Below the pieces are notes generated by a model. The model saw only the letters and a program-made list of their open reading frames with translations, ran no database searches and was not told the origin of the DNA. The translations under genes were made by a program, and so were the position numbers. Shown in pieces: positions 1 to 7,576 of a stretch of DNA of 8,051 nucleotides (position 1 is the stretch's first letter; each line of letters begins with the position of its first letter). The DNA is from Deltaproteobacteria bacterium (GTDB taxonomy: Bacteria; Desulfobacterota; Desulfobacteria; Desulfobacterales; JAUVVS01): assembly GCA_030604545.1 (NCBI GenBank), contig JAUVVS010000072.1, forward strand, positions 1 to 8,051. Reading direction: 5' to 3'.

Positions 1-1
1 A

Positions 2-2335
2 AAATCAAAACTCTCTGAAAGAGACATCTGCACAAAATATATTACGCCTGCCATAACAAACGCTGGTTGGGACAATCATCCCCATCATTTTCGTGAGGAA
101 GTATATTTTACTGCGGGTCGCATTAAGGTGCGCGGGAAATTAGTCAGCCGCGGTAAAGGCAAGAGAGCCGATTACATCCTCTATTCCAAACCAAACCAAC
201 CCATCGCCGTCATCGAGGCAAAGGATAATGCACATTCTATCGGTGCTGGAATACAGCAGGGATTGGAGTATGCAGAGATTCTTGATCTACCCTTTGCATA
301 TAGTTCCAATGGCGATGGGTTTATTGAGCATGATAACACCACAGGAAAAGAAAGAGAACTCGTACTACATGAATTCCCTACACCGGAGGAGTTATGGAAC
401 CGGCTGAATACTTCAAAAGGTATTGATCTGGATCAGGAAAAGATTATCACGCAGGACTATCACTACGAAGCCGGCGGTAAAACCCCTCGATATTATCAGA
501 GGGTTGCAATTAATAGGGCTGTCGAAGCCATTATTAAAGTTCAAAATCGAATTTTGCTGGTCATGGCCACCGGCACGGGAAAGACCTATGTTGCCTTCCA
601 GATTATCTGGCGTTTATGGAAAGCCCGAGCAAAAAAGAGAATTCTGTATCTGGCCGATCGAAATATCTTGATTGATCAGACCGTTGTGAATGACTTCAAA
701 CCCTTTGGCGATAAGATGACAAAAATCAAAAAACGCCAGGTTGACAAGTCGTATGAAATTTATATGGCATTATATCAAGGGGTTTCTGGACTCGAAGAAT
801 GGAAAAACACTTATAAACAGTTTTCGCGTGATTTTTTCGATCTTATTATTGTTGATGAGTGTCACCGTGGAAGCGCTGCAGAAGATTCCGCCTGGCGTGA
901 AATTCTGGAGTATTATTCATCCGCGGCACAGATAGGAATGACGGCTACCCCCAGGGAAACTAAATACATTTCCAATATCCATTATTTTGGAGAGCCGGTT
1001 TATACTTATTCATTGAAACAGGGGATTGAAGATGGATTCCTGGCACCATATAAAGTGATTCGTATAGCGATGGATAAAGACGCAGGATGGCGACCGGAGG
1101 ATGGAAAAGTCGATAAATATGGCTATGAAGTGCCTGACCAGATTTACAACACCAAAGATTATGACCGTAATCTCGTTCTTGAAGAGCGGACTGAGCGAGT
1201 CGCCGAGAAAGTTACAGAGTTATTAAAGAAAACAGATCGCTTTGATAAAACCATAATTTTCTGTGAAGACATCGAGCACGCAGAACGTATGCGGATGGCA
1301 ATTGTCAATGAAAATAGTGACGAGGTGGCAAAGAATCATAAATATGTCATGCGAATTACCGGTGACAATGACGAAGGAAAAATGGAAATCGATAATTTTA
1401 TCACGCCCGAAAGCCGATATCCTGTGATTGCCACAACGTCCAAGTTACTATCAACTGGTGTCGATACCCAAACATGTAAGCTGATTGTCCTGGATAAAAA
1501 TATCAATTCCATGACCGAGTTCAAGCAGATCATCGGACGCGGCACCCGGATCAACGAGGATTTTAACAAATATTATTTCACAATTATGGATTTCAGGCAG
1601 GCTACCAATCTCTTTGCAGACCCGCTGTTTGATGGTGAACCGGTTCAGATTTATGAACCAGGCGAAGATGATCCTGTCGAGCCGCCTGATCCGCTTTCGA
1701 GTAATGGGGATGATGTTGATGATGATTATGTCGTAATTGATGATTCCCTCCCGGAGCTTCATGAACTTCGACGTAAATTATATATTGATGATGTTGAAGT
1801 TTTTGTCGAAAGGGAGCAGGTACAGTATTACGGAGACGACGGAAAACTCATCACAGAATCATTAAAAAATTTCACGAAAAAGAGAATCTTGAAGGAATAT
1901 ACAAGCCTTGACGATTTTCTGCGTCAGTGGAAGGCATCAGAAAAAAAGAATGCCATTATTGAAGAATTGATGGAACAGGGCATTTTACTCTATGAACTCC
2001 AAGATGAAGTCGGAAAAAATTTTGATCCCTTTGATCTCATCTGTCACGTTGCCTTCGATCAGCCTGCATTGACAAGGAGAGAACGGGCGAATAATGTCAA
2101 AAAGAAAAACTACTTTACAAAATATGGCGATAAGGCAAGGACTGTTTTGGATGCACTCTTGGACAAATATGCAGATGAGGGCATCGAAAATATTGAAAGT
2201 ATGGAAGTATTGAAAATCAAACCTTTCGATGAATTCGGTTCGCCTGTTGAAATAATCAAAAGCTTTGGTGGCAAGGAACAATATCTCCAAGCCGTTAAGG
2301 AACTCGAAACTCAGATTTACGAAGTGGCAGCATAG
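2..2335 (+). CDS. hsdR: Type I restriction enzyme R subunit (HsdR), 5' end outside window
   Basis: ATP-dependent DNA translocase and endonuclease of a Type I restriction complex (R2M2S); it cuts DNA that HsdM has not methylated. The frame is open from base 2 and 777 residues are visible. The first 42 read like the start of the family (LSERDICTKYITPA, then FREEVYFTAGRIKVRGK), so the GTG at 128 is an internal valine codon and probably only a few codons are missing. The PD-(D/E)xK nuclease shows D57, E72-A-K74 and a QxxxY motif (QGLEY). The SF2 helicase motor follows: Walker A ATGTGKT near 189-195, DECH near 285, TATP near 314, a motif V-like STGVD, and QIIGRGTR near 509. An acidic linker (about 560-590) precedes the EcoEI-type C-terminal domain that docks on the methylase. 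No key residue is missing. It ends in TAG 12 bases before hsdM. Family call is firm; the Type IB assignment is inferred. Confidence 0.95.
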   Translation, partial: KSKLSERDICTKYITPAITNAGWDNHPHHFREEVYFTAGRIKVRGKLVSRGKGKRADYILYSKPNQPIAVIEAKDNAHSIGAGIQQGLEYAEILDLPFAYSSNGDGFIEHDNTTGKERELVLHEFPTPEELWNRLNTSKGIDLDQEKIITQDYHYEAGGKTPRYYQRVAINRAVEAIIKVQNRILLVMATGTGKTYVAFQIIWRLWKARAKKRILYLADRNILIDQTVVNDFKPFGDKMTKIKKRQVDKSYEIYMALYQGVSGLEEWKNTYKQFSRDFFDLIIVDECHRGSAAEDSAWREILEYYSSAAQIGMTATPRETKYISNIHYFGEPVYTYSLKQGIEDGFLAPYKVIRIAMDKDAGWRPEDGKVDKYGYEVPDQIYNTKDYDRNLVLEERTERVAEKVTELLKKTDRFDKTIIFCEDIEHAERMRMAIVNENSDEVAKNHKYVMRITGDNDEGKMEIDNFITPESRYPVIATTSKLLSTGVDTQTCKLIVLDKNINSMTEFKQIIGRGTRINEDFNKYYFTIMDFRQATNLFADPLFDGEPVQIYEPGEDDPVEPPDPLSSNGDDVDDDYVVIDDSLPELHELRRKLYIDDVEVFVEREQVQYYGDDGKLITESLKNFTKKRILKEYTSLDDFLRQWKASEKKNAIIEELMEQGILLYELQDEVGKNFDPFDLICHVAFDQPALTRRERANNVKKKNYFTKYGDKARTVLDALLDKYADEGIENIESMEVLKIKPFDEFGSPVEIIKSFGGKEQYLQAVKELETQIYEVAA

Positions 2336-2339
2336 GGGA
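2334..2339 (+). promoter_or_regulatory. Ribosome binding site of hsdM overlapping the hsdR stop
   Basis: The purine run AGGGGA begins inside the hsdR TAG stop and lies 8 bases before the hsdM ATG at 2348. This supports that ATG and suggests that translation of hsdM follows directly on termination of hsdR. Confidence 0.6.
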
Positions 2340-2347
2340 ATAGAAAT

Positions 2348-3793
2348 ATGAGTCTAAGAAACGTAGTTAAATCCATCCAGGACATTATGCGAAAGGACGC
2401 TGGTGTCGATGGAGATGCGCAGCGCATCTCCCAGCTGGTATGGATGATTTTCCTGAAGATATTTGATGACAAAGAATACGAACTCGAAATGATGGGTGAT
2501 AATTATAAATCCCCCATACCAGATCGACTGCGCTGGCGGAATTGGGCCGCAGATGAAGAAGGTATTACGGGCGATGAACTCCTCGATTTCATCAATAATG
2601 ATCTGTTTAAATCCTTAAAGGGACTCTCCATCGATGAATTCAGCAATGGACGGGGCGTAATAGTCAAGGAAGTCTTTGCGGATTCCTACAATTATATGAA
2701 GTCCGGCACGTTGCTCAGGCAGGTCATTAACAAGATGAATCAGATAGATTTCAATAAGTCGGAAGACCGGCACATCTTTAATGATATCTATGAACAAATC
2801 CTGCGGGATCTTCAGAGTGCCGGCAATGCCGGTGAATTCTATACTCCGCGCGCCGTCACGCAATTCATGACAGATATGACAAATCCAAGACTGGGTGAAA
2901 AGGTTTTTGACCCCGCCTGCGGTACTGGTGGATTTCTTGTATGTGCCCTTGAACATATCCGTAAACAGGACGTTAAAAATATCGAAGACCGGTTAATTTT
3001 TCAGAATTCCATTGTGGGCATTGAGAAAAAAGCGCTTCCGCATATGCTGTCAATGATCAACCTGATCCTTCACAATATAGATATTCCCCAGATCAGACAT
3101 GACAATTCCCTTTCACGACCGATCAGGAGTATTACAAACAAATCCCGTGTAGATGTAATCCTCACAAATCCTCCCTTCGGCGGGATGGAAGAGGACGGGA
3201 TAGAGTCAAACTTCCCTGCCAATTTCAGAACAAGGGAAACTGCCGATCTTTTCCTGATCCTTGTCGTGTCTCTTCTGAAAGATGGTGGCAGGGCAGGTAT
3301 TGTCCTTCCTGACGGTTTTCTTTTTGGTGAAGGCGTCAAAACACGAATTAAGGAAAAATTGCTGGAAGAATGTAACCTCCATACAATAGTGCGGTTGCCA
3401 AATGGTGTCTTTGCGCCGTACACGGGCATTAACACAAATCTTCTTTTCTTTACTAAAGGAGACCCGACAAAAGAAATATGGTATTTTGAGCACCCGCTGC
3501 CGGAAGGCTATAAGATATACAATAAGACCAAACCGGTCTGCATAGAAGAATTTGATCTCGAAAAGGCATGGTGGGAAAACCGCGAAGAAAATCAATATGC
3601 ATGGCGGGTATCAATCGAAGAGATCAAAAAACGCAATTACAATCTGGATATTAAAAATCCCCATCAGGCAGAAAATAATATCGGCGATCCCAAAAAACTA
3701 TTGGCCGAGTACAGGCAACTGTTGACTGAGATTGCCGACGTTCGGACTTCTCTGAAAAATGAACTCATTGATGCGCTGAACAGGGAGATGTAA
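2348..3793 (+). CDS. hsdM: Type I DNA methyltransferase M subunit (HsdM)
   Basis: N6-adenine methyltransferase that, with HsdS, modifies the host recognition site using S-adenosylmethionine; with HsdR added it forms the restriction complex. The 481 residues are a normal full length. An N-terminal helical HsdM_N region (about 1-140) is followed by the GEFYTPR signature (162-168), the SAM-binding motif I DPACGTGGF (188-196) and the catalytic motif IV TNPPFGG (273-279, NPPF being the adenine-methylase form). The C-terminal 40 residues look helical and may contact HsdS. The ATG at 2348 has a good SD site and follows hsdR by 12 bases. The stop TAA shares one base with the hsdS start (TAATG), so the two should be translationally coupled, which suits subunits needed in fixed ratio. 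Nothing appears broken. Confidence 0.96.
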   Translation: MSLRNVVKSIQDIMRKDAGVDGDAQRISQLVWMIFLKIFDDKEYELEMMGDNYKSPIPDRLRWRNWAADEEGITGDELLDFINNDLFKSLKGLSIDEFSNGRGVIVKEVFADSYNYMKSGTLLRQVINKMNQIDFNKSEDRHIFNDIYEQILRDLQSAGNAGEFYTPRAVTQFMTDMTNPRLGEKVFDPACGTGGFLVCALEHIRKQDVKNIEDRLIFQNSIVGIEKKALPHMLSMINLILHNIDIPQIRHDNSLSRPIRSITNKSRVDVILTNPPFGGMEEDGIESNFPANFRTRETADLFLILVVSLLKDGGRAGIVLPDGFLFGEGVKTRIKEKLLEECNLHTIVRLPNGVFAPYTGINTNLLFFTKGDPTKEIWYFEHPLPEGYKIYNKTKPVCIEEFDLEKAWWENREENQYAWRVSIEEIKKRNYNLDIKNPHQAENNIGDPKKLLAEYRQLLTEIADVRTSLKNELIDALNREM

Positions 3794-5511
3794 TGGATCC
3801 GAACATGTTATTTGAAAATTTTGATCTTCTGATGGATTCTCCCAACAGCACTGCAAAGATGCGTGAACTCGTCTTGCAGCTTGCTGTACAGGGGAAACTG
3901 GTGGAACAGGATCCCGATGACGAACCCGCAAGAGAACTCCTGAAACGCATCAAAGCCGAAAAAGAAAAACTCATCGCCGAAGGAAAAATCAAAAAACAAA
4001 AACCTCTTGCACCTATTAACGAAGATGAATTTCACTACGATTTGCCACAAAAGTGGGAGTGGGTGAGGTTTGGTGTTGCCTTTGATGTTACTTCAAGCAA
4101 GAGAATACATGTTAGAGATTATGTTCCCAAAGGTGTATCCTTTTTCCGGGCAAAGGAAATTGGAGAGTTGAGAAATGGGAAACCAATAACAACAAACATA
4201 TTTATATCTTATGAAAAATTCGAGGAACTGAGGTTATTACCTGGTTTTCCAAATGTTGGTGACCTAATGCTTACATCTGTCGGCAGTATCGGTAATTCAT
4301 GGATCTGCGATGGTAGGGATTTTTATTATAAAGATGGGAATATTACAAAAGTGGGATCACATCAATATGCAGATATGCGATATATGCAATGTTTTATTGA
4401 TAGTCCGCTATTTAATTTTCAGGTGACAAATGCGGTTTCTGGAACGGCCTACAATGCATTACCTATTGTAAAGCTTAATAATTTATTTTTCCCGCTTCCT
4501 CCGCTCGCCGAACAAAAACGCATCGTGGCCAAGGTCGATCAACTGATGGAGCTATGTGATCAGTTGGATGCATGTCAGAAAAAAGCTTCTACAAAATATG
4601 AATCGCTTAATGATGTAGCTTTGGAAAAGCTATTATCTTCTAAAACCATTGATGAATTTGCGAATCATTGGCAATTTATCCGCAATAATTTCGATCTTAT
4701 CTACAACGATCCTGCTCATGTAAACAAACTCCGCCAAGCCATTCTCCAACTCGCGGTGCAGGGGAAACTGGCACCACAAGACCTCAACGACGAACCCGCC
4801 AGCGAACTCCTGAAACGCATCAAAGCCGAAAAAGAAAAACTCATCACCGAAGGAAAAATCAAAAAACAAAAACTCCTCCCGCCCATCACTGAAGATAAAA
4901 TTCCCTACGAATTGCCTAATGGTTGGGAGTGGGTGAGGTTGGGTGAATTAGGAGAAATAAATCCTCGGATAAATGTTGATAATGATGAAATAGACGTCTC
5001 ATTTATACCAATGAAAATGATTTCTGAAAAGTATGGGACACTTCATTCTTTCGATAGAAGAAAATGGGCTGAAGTAAAAAAAGGATTTACCTATTTTATG
5101 GATAATGATGTTGGCCTCGCAAAAATTACACCATGCTTTGAAAATGGAAAATCGACAGTCTTTAAAGGATTATTGAATGGAGTTGGGGCAGGTACAACTG
5201 AATTACATATTTTTAGGCAAGACCCAGAGTTGATTTTACCTGAGTATGTGTTGATTTTCTTCAAATGTCCCAGGTTTTTAAAAGATGCAAAAGAGAAAAT
5301 GACTGGGACCGCCGGTCAAAAAAGAGTTCCACGAGATTTTGTAAGGTTTGTTCCGTTTCCACTTCCCTCTATTTCTGAACAAAAACACATTGTATCCAAA
5401 GTCGATCAACTAATGCACCTCTGTGACGAACTTCAAACGCGACTCAGCCAGTCCAAAAATAATAGCGAAATGCTCATGCAGGCAGTCCTACAAGAAACTT
5501 TTGACAGTTAA
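3793..5511 (+). CDS. hsdS: Type I restriction-modification specificity subunit (HsdS)
   Basis: DNA sequence-recognition subunit that holds two HsdM subunits and sets the bipartite target. The 572 residues show the two-fold layout of HsdS: a conserved segment (about 23-92, LVLQLAVQGKL to WEWVR), target-recognition domain 1 (about 93-234), a central conserved region (PLPPLAEQKRIVAKVDQLM, 234-252), a helical spacer, a second copy of the first segment (313-382), target-recognition domain 2 (about 383-524) and a second copy of the EQK-IV-KVDQLM element (529-541). The ELLKRIKAEKEKLI repeat and WEWVR boundary are typical of EcoAI/EcoEI-like (Type IB) subunits. An AGGGAG SD site (3782-3787) lies 5 bases before the ATG. 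It ends in tandem TAA TAA stops. The target sequence cannot be read from the sequence alone. Both halves are complete, so it should be active. Confidence 0.95.
   Translation: MDPNMLFENFDLLMDSPNSTAKMRELVLQLAVQGKLVEQDPDDEPARELLKRIKAEKEKLIAEGKIKKQKPLAPINEDEFHYDLPQKWEWVRFGVAFDVTSSKRIHVRDYVPKGVSFFRAKEIGELRNGKPITTNIFISYEKFEELRLLPGFPNVGDLMLTSVGSIGNSWICDGRDFYYKDGNITKVGSHQYADMRYMQCFIDSPLFNFQVTNAVSGTAYNALPIVKLNNLFFPLPPLAEQKRIVAKVDQLMELCDQLDACQKKASTKYESLNDVALEKLLSSKTIDEFANHWQFIRNNFDLIYNDPAHVNKLRQAILQLAVQGKLAPQDLNDEPASELLKRIKAEKEKLITEGKIKKQKLLPPITEDKIPYELPNGWEWVRLGELGEINPRINVDNDEIDVSFIPMKMISEKYGTLHSFDRRKWAEVKKGFTYFMDNDVGLAKITPCFENGKSTVFKGLLNGVGAGTTELHIFRQDPELILPEYVLIFFKCPRFLKDAKEKMTGTAGQKRVPRDFVRFVPFPLPSISEQKHIVSKVDQLMHLCDELQTRLSQSKNNSEMLMQAVLQETFDS
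3859..4070 (+). repeat. hsdS internal direct repeat, copy 1 (before TRD1)
   Basis: In-frame repeat encoding the conserved helical segment and the WEWVR boundary ahead of recognition domain 1. It matches 4729-4940 at a constant offset of 870 bases with no gaps. The core 3934-4003 is nearly identical between copies: 70 bases with a single mismatch (G at 3976 against A at 4846). Another identical stretch is 4054-4070 against 4924-4940. Confidence 0.9.
4507..4566 (+). repeat. hsdS distal conserved element, copy 1
   Basis: Encodes residues 239-258 (AEQKRIVAKVDQLMELCDQL), the conserved helix start that closes recognition domain 1. It is related to 5371-5430 at an offset of 864 bases. The DNA identity is lower than in the proximal repeat, while the protein pattern EQK-IV-KVDQLM-LCD is well kept. 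Confidence 0.75.
4729..4940 (+). repeat. hsdS internal direct repeat, copy 2 (before TRD2)
   Basis: Second copy of the segment at 3859-4070, placed just ahead of recognition domain 2. The copies differ mostly at synonymous or conservative positions outside the core, for example LVEQDPDDEPAREL against LAPQDLNDEPASEL. Such repeats allow homologous exchange of recognition domains within or between hsdS genes. Confidence 0.9.
5371..5430 (+). repeat. hsdS distal conserved element, copy 2
   Basis: Encodes residues 527-546 (ISEQKHIVSKVDQLMHLCDEL, first 20), which close recognition domain 2. It is the counterpart of 4507-4566, and together with the proximal repeats it shows that hsdS is a tandem duplication of a half-subunit. 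Confidence 0.75.
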
Positions 5512-5597
5512 TAAATTTGCGGAACATACTATCCCCGGAATTGTTACGGTTCGGAAAACCATTGCGAGGCCGAAGCCCCCAGAGTAAAAAGAAAGGC

Positions 5598-5606
5598 AAA
5601 AGGAGG
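5598..5606 (+). promoter_or_regulatory. Strong ribosome binding site for the DUF262 gene
   Basis: AAAAGGAGG ends 8 bases before the ATG at 5615, a near-perfect Shine-Dalgarno site that fixes this start. It sits at the end of a 103-base gap after hsdS (5512-5614). The gap also holds a weak promoter-like pair, TTGCGA (5562-5567) and TAAAAA (5585-5590), 17 bases apart, but the implied transcript start would fall almost on the SD site. No clear terminator separates this gene from hsdS, so it may be read from the hsd promoter. Confidence 0.75.
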
Positions 5607-5614
5607 ATGAAAAC

Positions 5615-6439
5615 ATGAATTTGCCTGAACCGCAATCACCAACTTTTTCATCTCTGATGAGTGATATTGAGAAAGGGAACATCAAAATCCCACAATTCCA
5701 GAGGGACTTCGTTTGGAGTAAGGACAAGTCGGCGAAACTTCTGGATAGTATTGTGAAGGGCTATCCAATAGGAACCTTCATATTATGGAAAACGAAGGAA
5801 GAATTGCGGGCATTGAGAAATCTGGGTGGGCTGGAGCTTCCTCGCACGCCTAAAGGCGACTTCATTCAGTATGTTATTGACGGGCAACAACGTCTTACGA
5901 CTATATTTGCAAGCTTGAAGGGGTTGAAGATACAGAGAGAGTATCACGAAGAAGATTATTCCGAGTTCTATGTTGATCTTGATGCGGGTGAAGATGAGCA
6001 GATAGTCCTGACCGGTCTCGACGACACTGACAACCATCAAGTAATAAAATTATATGATTTGCTGTATGGTAAGTTGAAAACCTTAACCGCGTATCCTGAG
6101 AAGCTTCAGGATCGAATTCAAGAATATAAGGATAGGCTTAACGCATACCAATTCTCAGCAGTTCTTATGAAAGAAGCACCTATTGATGTGGCAACCGAAG
6201 TTTTCACGCGGTTGAACGTTGGAGGCAAGCCTTTGACCATATTTGAGATTATGGTGGCCAAGACGTTTGATTCCAAACGCGACTTTGATCTTGCAGAGAA
6301 ATACGATGAACTTATTTCAGAGCTGGAAACGGTTGACTACGGGACTGTGCCGGAATCTGTTGTGCTCCAAACGATTTCTATATTACTTGTAAAAGAATGT
6401 CGAAAAAAAGATATCCTTAAACTTTCCAAAAAAAGGTGA
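5615..6439 (+). CDS. DUF262 protein, N-terminal half (GmrS-like), ends at frameshift
   Basis: DUF262 domain related to ParB-like nucleotide-binding proteins and to the GmrS part of Type IV (modification-dependent) restriction enzymes. Family signatures are IPQFQRDFVW (25-34), IDGQQRLTT (88-96; the DGQQR motif is linked to NTP binding or hydrolysis) and RLNVGGKPL (199-207). The 274 codons end in TGA right after an A7 run (6428-6434), in the middle of what is normally one longer protein: the last residues KKDILKLSKK continue naturally as VIDIWPKAVDAI in the neighbouring frame. One extra A would join the halves into about 551 residues. The start is fixed by a strong SD site. Likely role: sensing or energy module of an anti-phage nuclease acting on modified DNA. 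The domain is certain; whether this half is made as a separate protein or the gene is broken cannot be decided here. Confidence 0.85.
   Translation: MNLPEPQSPTFSSLMSDIEKGNIKIPQFQRDFVWSKDKSAKLLDSIVKGYPIGTFILWKTKEELRALRNLGGLELPRTPKGDFIQYVIDGQQRLTTIFASLKGLKIQREYHEEDYSEFYVDLDAGEDEQIVLTGLDDTDNHQVIKLYDLLYGKLKTLTAYPEKLQDRIQEYKDRLNAYQFSAVLMKEAPIDVATEVFTRLNVGGKPLTIFEIMVAKTFDSKRDFDLAEKYDELISELETVDYGTVPESVVLQTISILLVKECRKKDILKLSKKR
6428..6439 (+). other. Frame junction: A7 run with overlapping stop (TGA) and start (GTG)
   Basis: The upstream frame reads TCC AAA AAA AGG TGA. The downstream frame is open from GTG at 6436, overlapping the TGA at 6437-6439 by three bases within GTGA. Reading that frame backwards meets TAA at 6418-6420, so the switch must fall between 6421 and 6436. 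The A7 run 6428-6434 is the obvious place, where A8 would restore one frame. A second A7 run lies just upstream (6403-6409). Confidence 0.8.
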
Positions 6440-7269
6440 TCGATATCTGGCCGAAAGCGGTAGATGCAATAAAGAGTGCTGTAGACTATTTCAGAAACTA
6501 TTACCGCATACCAGTGTCATACCTTATTCCCTATCCGAACCTGATAGTTCCCTTTTCGTATTACTTCTATAAAAAGAAAGACAAACCTATTGGGGAAACA
6601 CAAAAATATCTTGAGGATTTCTTCTGGCGTGTTGCACTGGGCGGCCGATACTCACAAAGTGTTGAGAGCCGCTTGGCACAGGATATTCGGAAGATAGATA
6701 AGATGATCAAAGGTAGTTTGCCGAAATACGAGTGGGCCGTCGATACATCGACTGAGTATTTGGAAAACAACGGATGGTTTTCATTGAGCCGTGCTTACAT
6801 TAAAGCACTTCTTTGTATTCTTGCTTGCCAAGAGCCAAAATCTTTTATTGATAATTCTGTAGTGCGGATCAGTAATGATTGGCTTAAACAGGCGAATAGT
6901 AAAAACTACCACCATTTCTTCCCCAAAGCTTACCTAAAGAAAAAAGGAGAAGATGAATATTATATTAATCACATCGCAAATATAACGATAGTTGATGATT
7001 TTCTTAACAAACGTGCGATTCGTGCACAAGCGCCATCAAAGTATATGAAAAACTTCAAAAATAAGAACTCAGGGCTTCCCGCCTGTATGAAGACACACCT
7101 TATTCATATTGATACATTTGGCGTCTTTGAAGATGATTATGACAAATTTTTTTCTAAACGGTGCAAAGCTTTCAGTCGAAAGTTACAGAAAAGAATTATT
7201 CGACAGGAGGTTGATTCCAAAGAACAAGCAGTGACCGCGTATAGTACATCCCAATTGGAGATGGAGTAA
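6436..7269 (+). CDS. DUF262-protein C-terminal half with DUF1524/HNH-like nuclease (GmrD-like)
   Basis: Continuation of the DUF262 protein in the next frame; 277 residues if started at the GTG at 6436. The opening (IDIWPKAVDAIKSAVDYFR) is the helical middle of DUF262 proteins rather than a usual protein start. The nuclease-like part has NYHHFFPKAYL (157-167, H159-H160 and a following proline) and INHIANITI with N182, then N191-K192 and a PSKY element near 200-203. This is the His-Asn pattern of the DUF1524/HNH domain, the cutting part of GmrSD-type enzymes. No clear SD site precedes the GTG beyond the purine run itself. It could be expressed by coupling to the upstream stop, by slippage at A7, or not at all. 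The domain call is good; independent expression is uncertain. Confidence 0.75.
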   Translation: MIDIWPKAVDAIKSAVDYFRNYYRIPVSYLIPYPNLIVPFSYYFYKKKDKPIGETQKYLEDFFWRVALGGRYSQSVESRLAQDIRKIDKMIKGSLPKYEWAVDTSTEYLENNGWFSLSRAYIKALLCILACQEPKSFIDNSVVRISNDWLKQANSKNYHHFFPKAYLKKKGEDEYYINHIANITIVDDFLNKRAIRAQAPSKYMKNFKNKNSGLPACMKTHLIHIDTFGVFEDDYDKFFSKRCKAFSRKLQKRIIRQEVDSKEQAVTAYSTSQLEME

Positions 7270-7326
7270 TTACTTGATGGAGCCAAGTTATTTGATAAAT
7301 TCGTAGAAATAATTCTGGCGTAACAT

Positions 7327-7331
7327 GGGAG
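7327..7331 (+). promoter_or_regulatory. Ribosome binding site choosing the ATG at 7340
   Basis: GGGAG lies 8 bases before the ATG at 7340. The earlier in-frame ATG at 7325 has no comparable site. The protein read from 7340 starts MNDYEEIVAHF, which fits this helicase family better. Confidence 0.5.
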
Positions 7332-7339
7332 CATTTTCC

Positions 7340-7576
7340 ATGAATGATTACGAGGAAATCGTTGCACATTTTGCTTCTCCTACCCTCGTCCTTGCTGGTC
7401 CTAGTGCTGGCAAGACATATCTGTTGGCAGACCGAATCAAGCGGCTTCTGGATAGCAGAATCGATAAGGACACTATTACCGTCCTTACCTTTGGCAAGGA
7501 TACACACCGGCACATGATAGAAGAACTCCTCAAACCGGATGGGGACTTCAAAATACCTTGGGATAATCTTCCATGA
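7340..7576 (+). pseudogene. UvrD/Rep-type helicase, N-terminal fragment
   Basis: Start of a superfamily 1A (UvrD/Rep/PcrA) DNA helicase, cut off after 78 residues where complete members have roughly 500-900. The Walker A motif is visible as AGPSAGKT (19-26; many members have GPGAGKT), followed by TYLLADRIKRLL and a motif Ia-like segment ITVLTFGKD. The usual next block, with a TMHSLG-type motif, is absent: the frame meets TGA at 7574-7576 and TAG at 7586-7588. Without the DEXQD motif and everything after it, the product could not be a helicase. It begins 70 bases after the DUF262-type gene, in the same direction, so it was probably a further defence-island gene. Most likely a remnant of a deletion. 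Family recognition is good; a function for the short peptide is unlikely. Confidence 0.75.

Noticed and set aside
1336..2290. Minus-strand open frames inside hsdR
   Set aside because: They overlap strongly conserved helicase and C-terminal coding sequence on the + strand and show no recognisable motifs or SD sites.
3808..4050. Minus-strand open frame sharing a peptide with another minus-strand frame at 4633-4869
   Set aside because: Both are antisense readings of the two hsdS repeat copies. The shared Phe-rich peptide is just the reverse complement of the Lys/Glu-rich repeat.
5562..5590. Promoter for the DUF262 gene (TTGCGA, 17 bases, TAAAAA)
   Set aside because: Each box matches 4 of 6 consensus bases and the implied transcript start would lie at the SD site; kept only as a remark in the RBS entry.
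6427..6433. Classical -1 programmed frameshift heptamer
   Set aside because: The efficient A-AAA-AAG heptamer is present as letters but is not in the required register. The in-register heptamer is C-AAA-AAA, which does not allow good re-pairing of both tRNAs. Simple slippage or a deletion is more likely.
7272..7288. Hairpin ACTTG-loop-CAAGT after the DUF262 gene as a terminator
   Set aside because: The stem is only 5 base pairs with no T-run after it.
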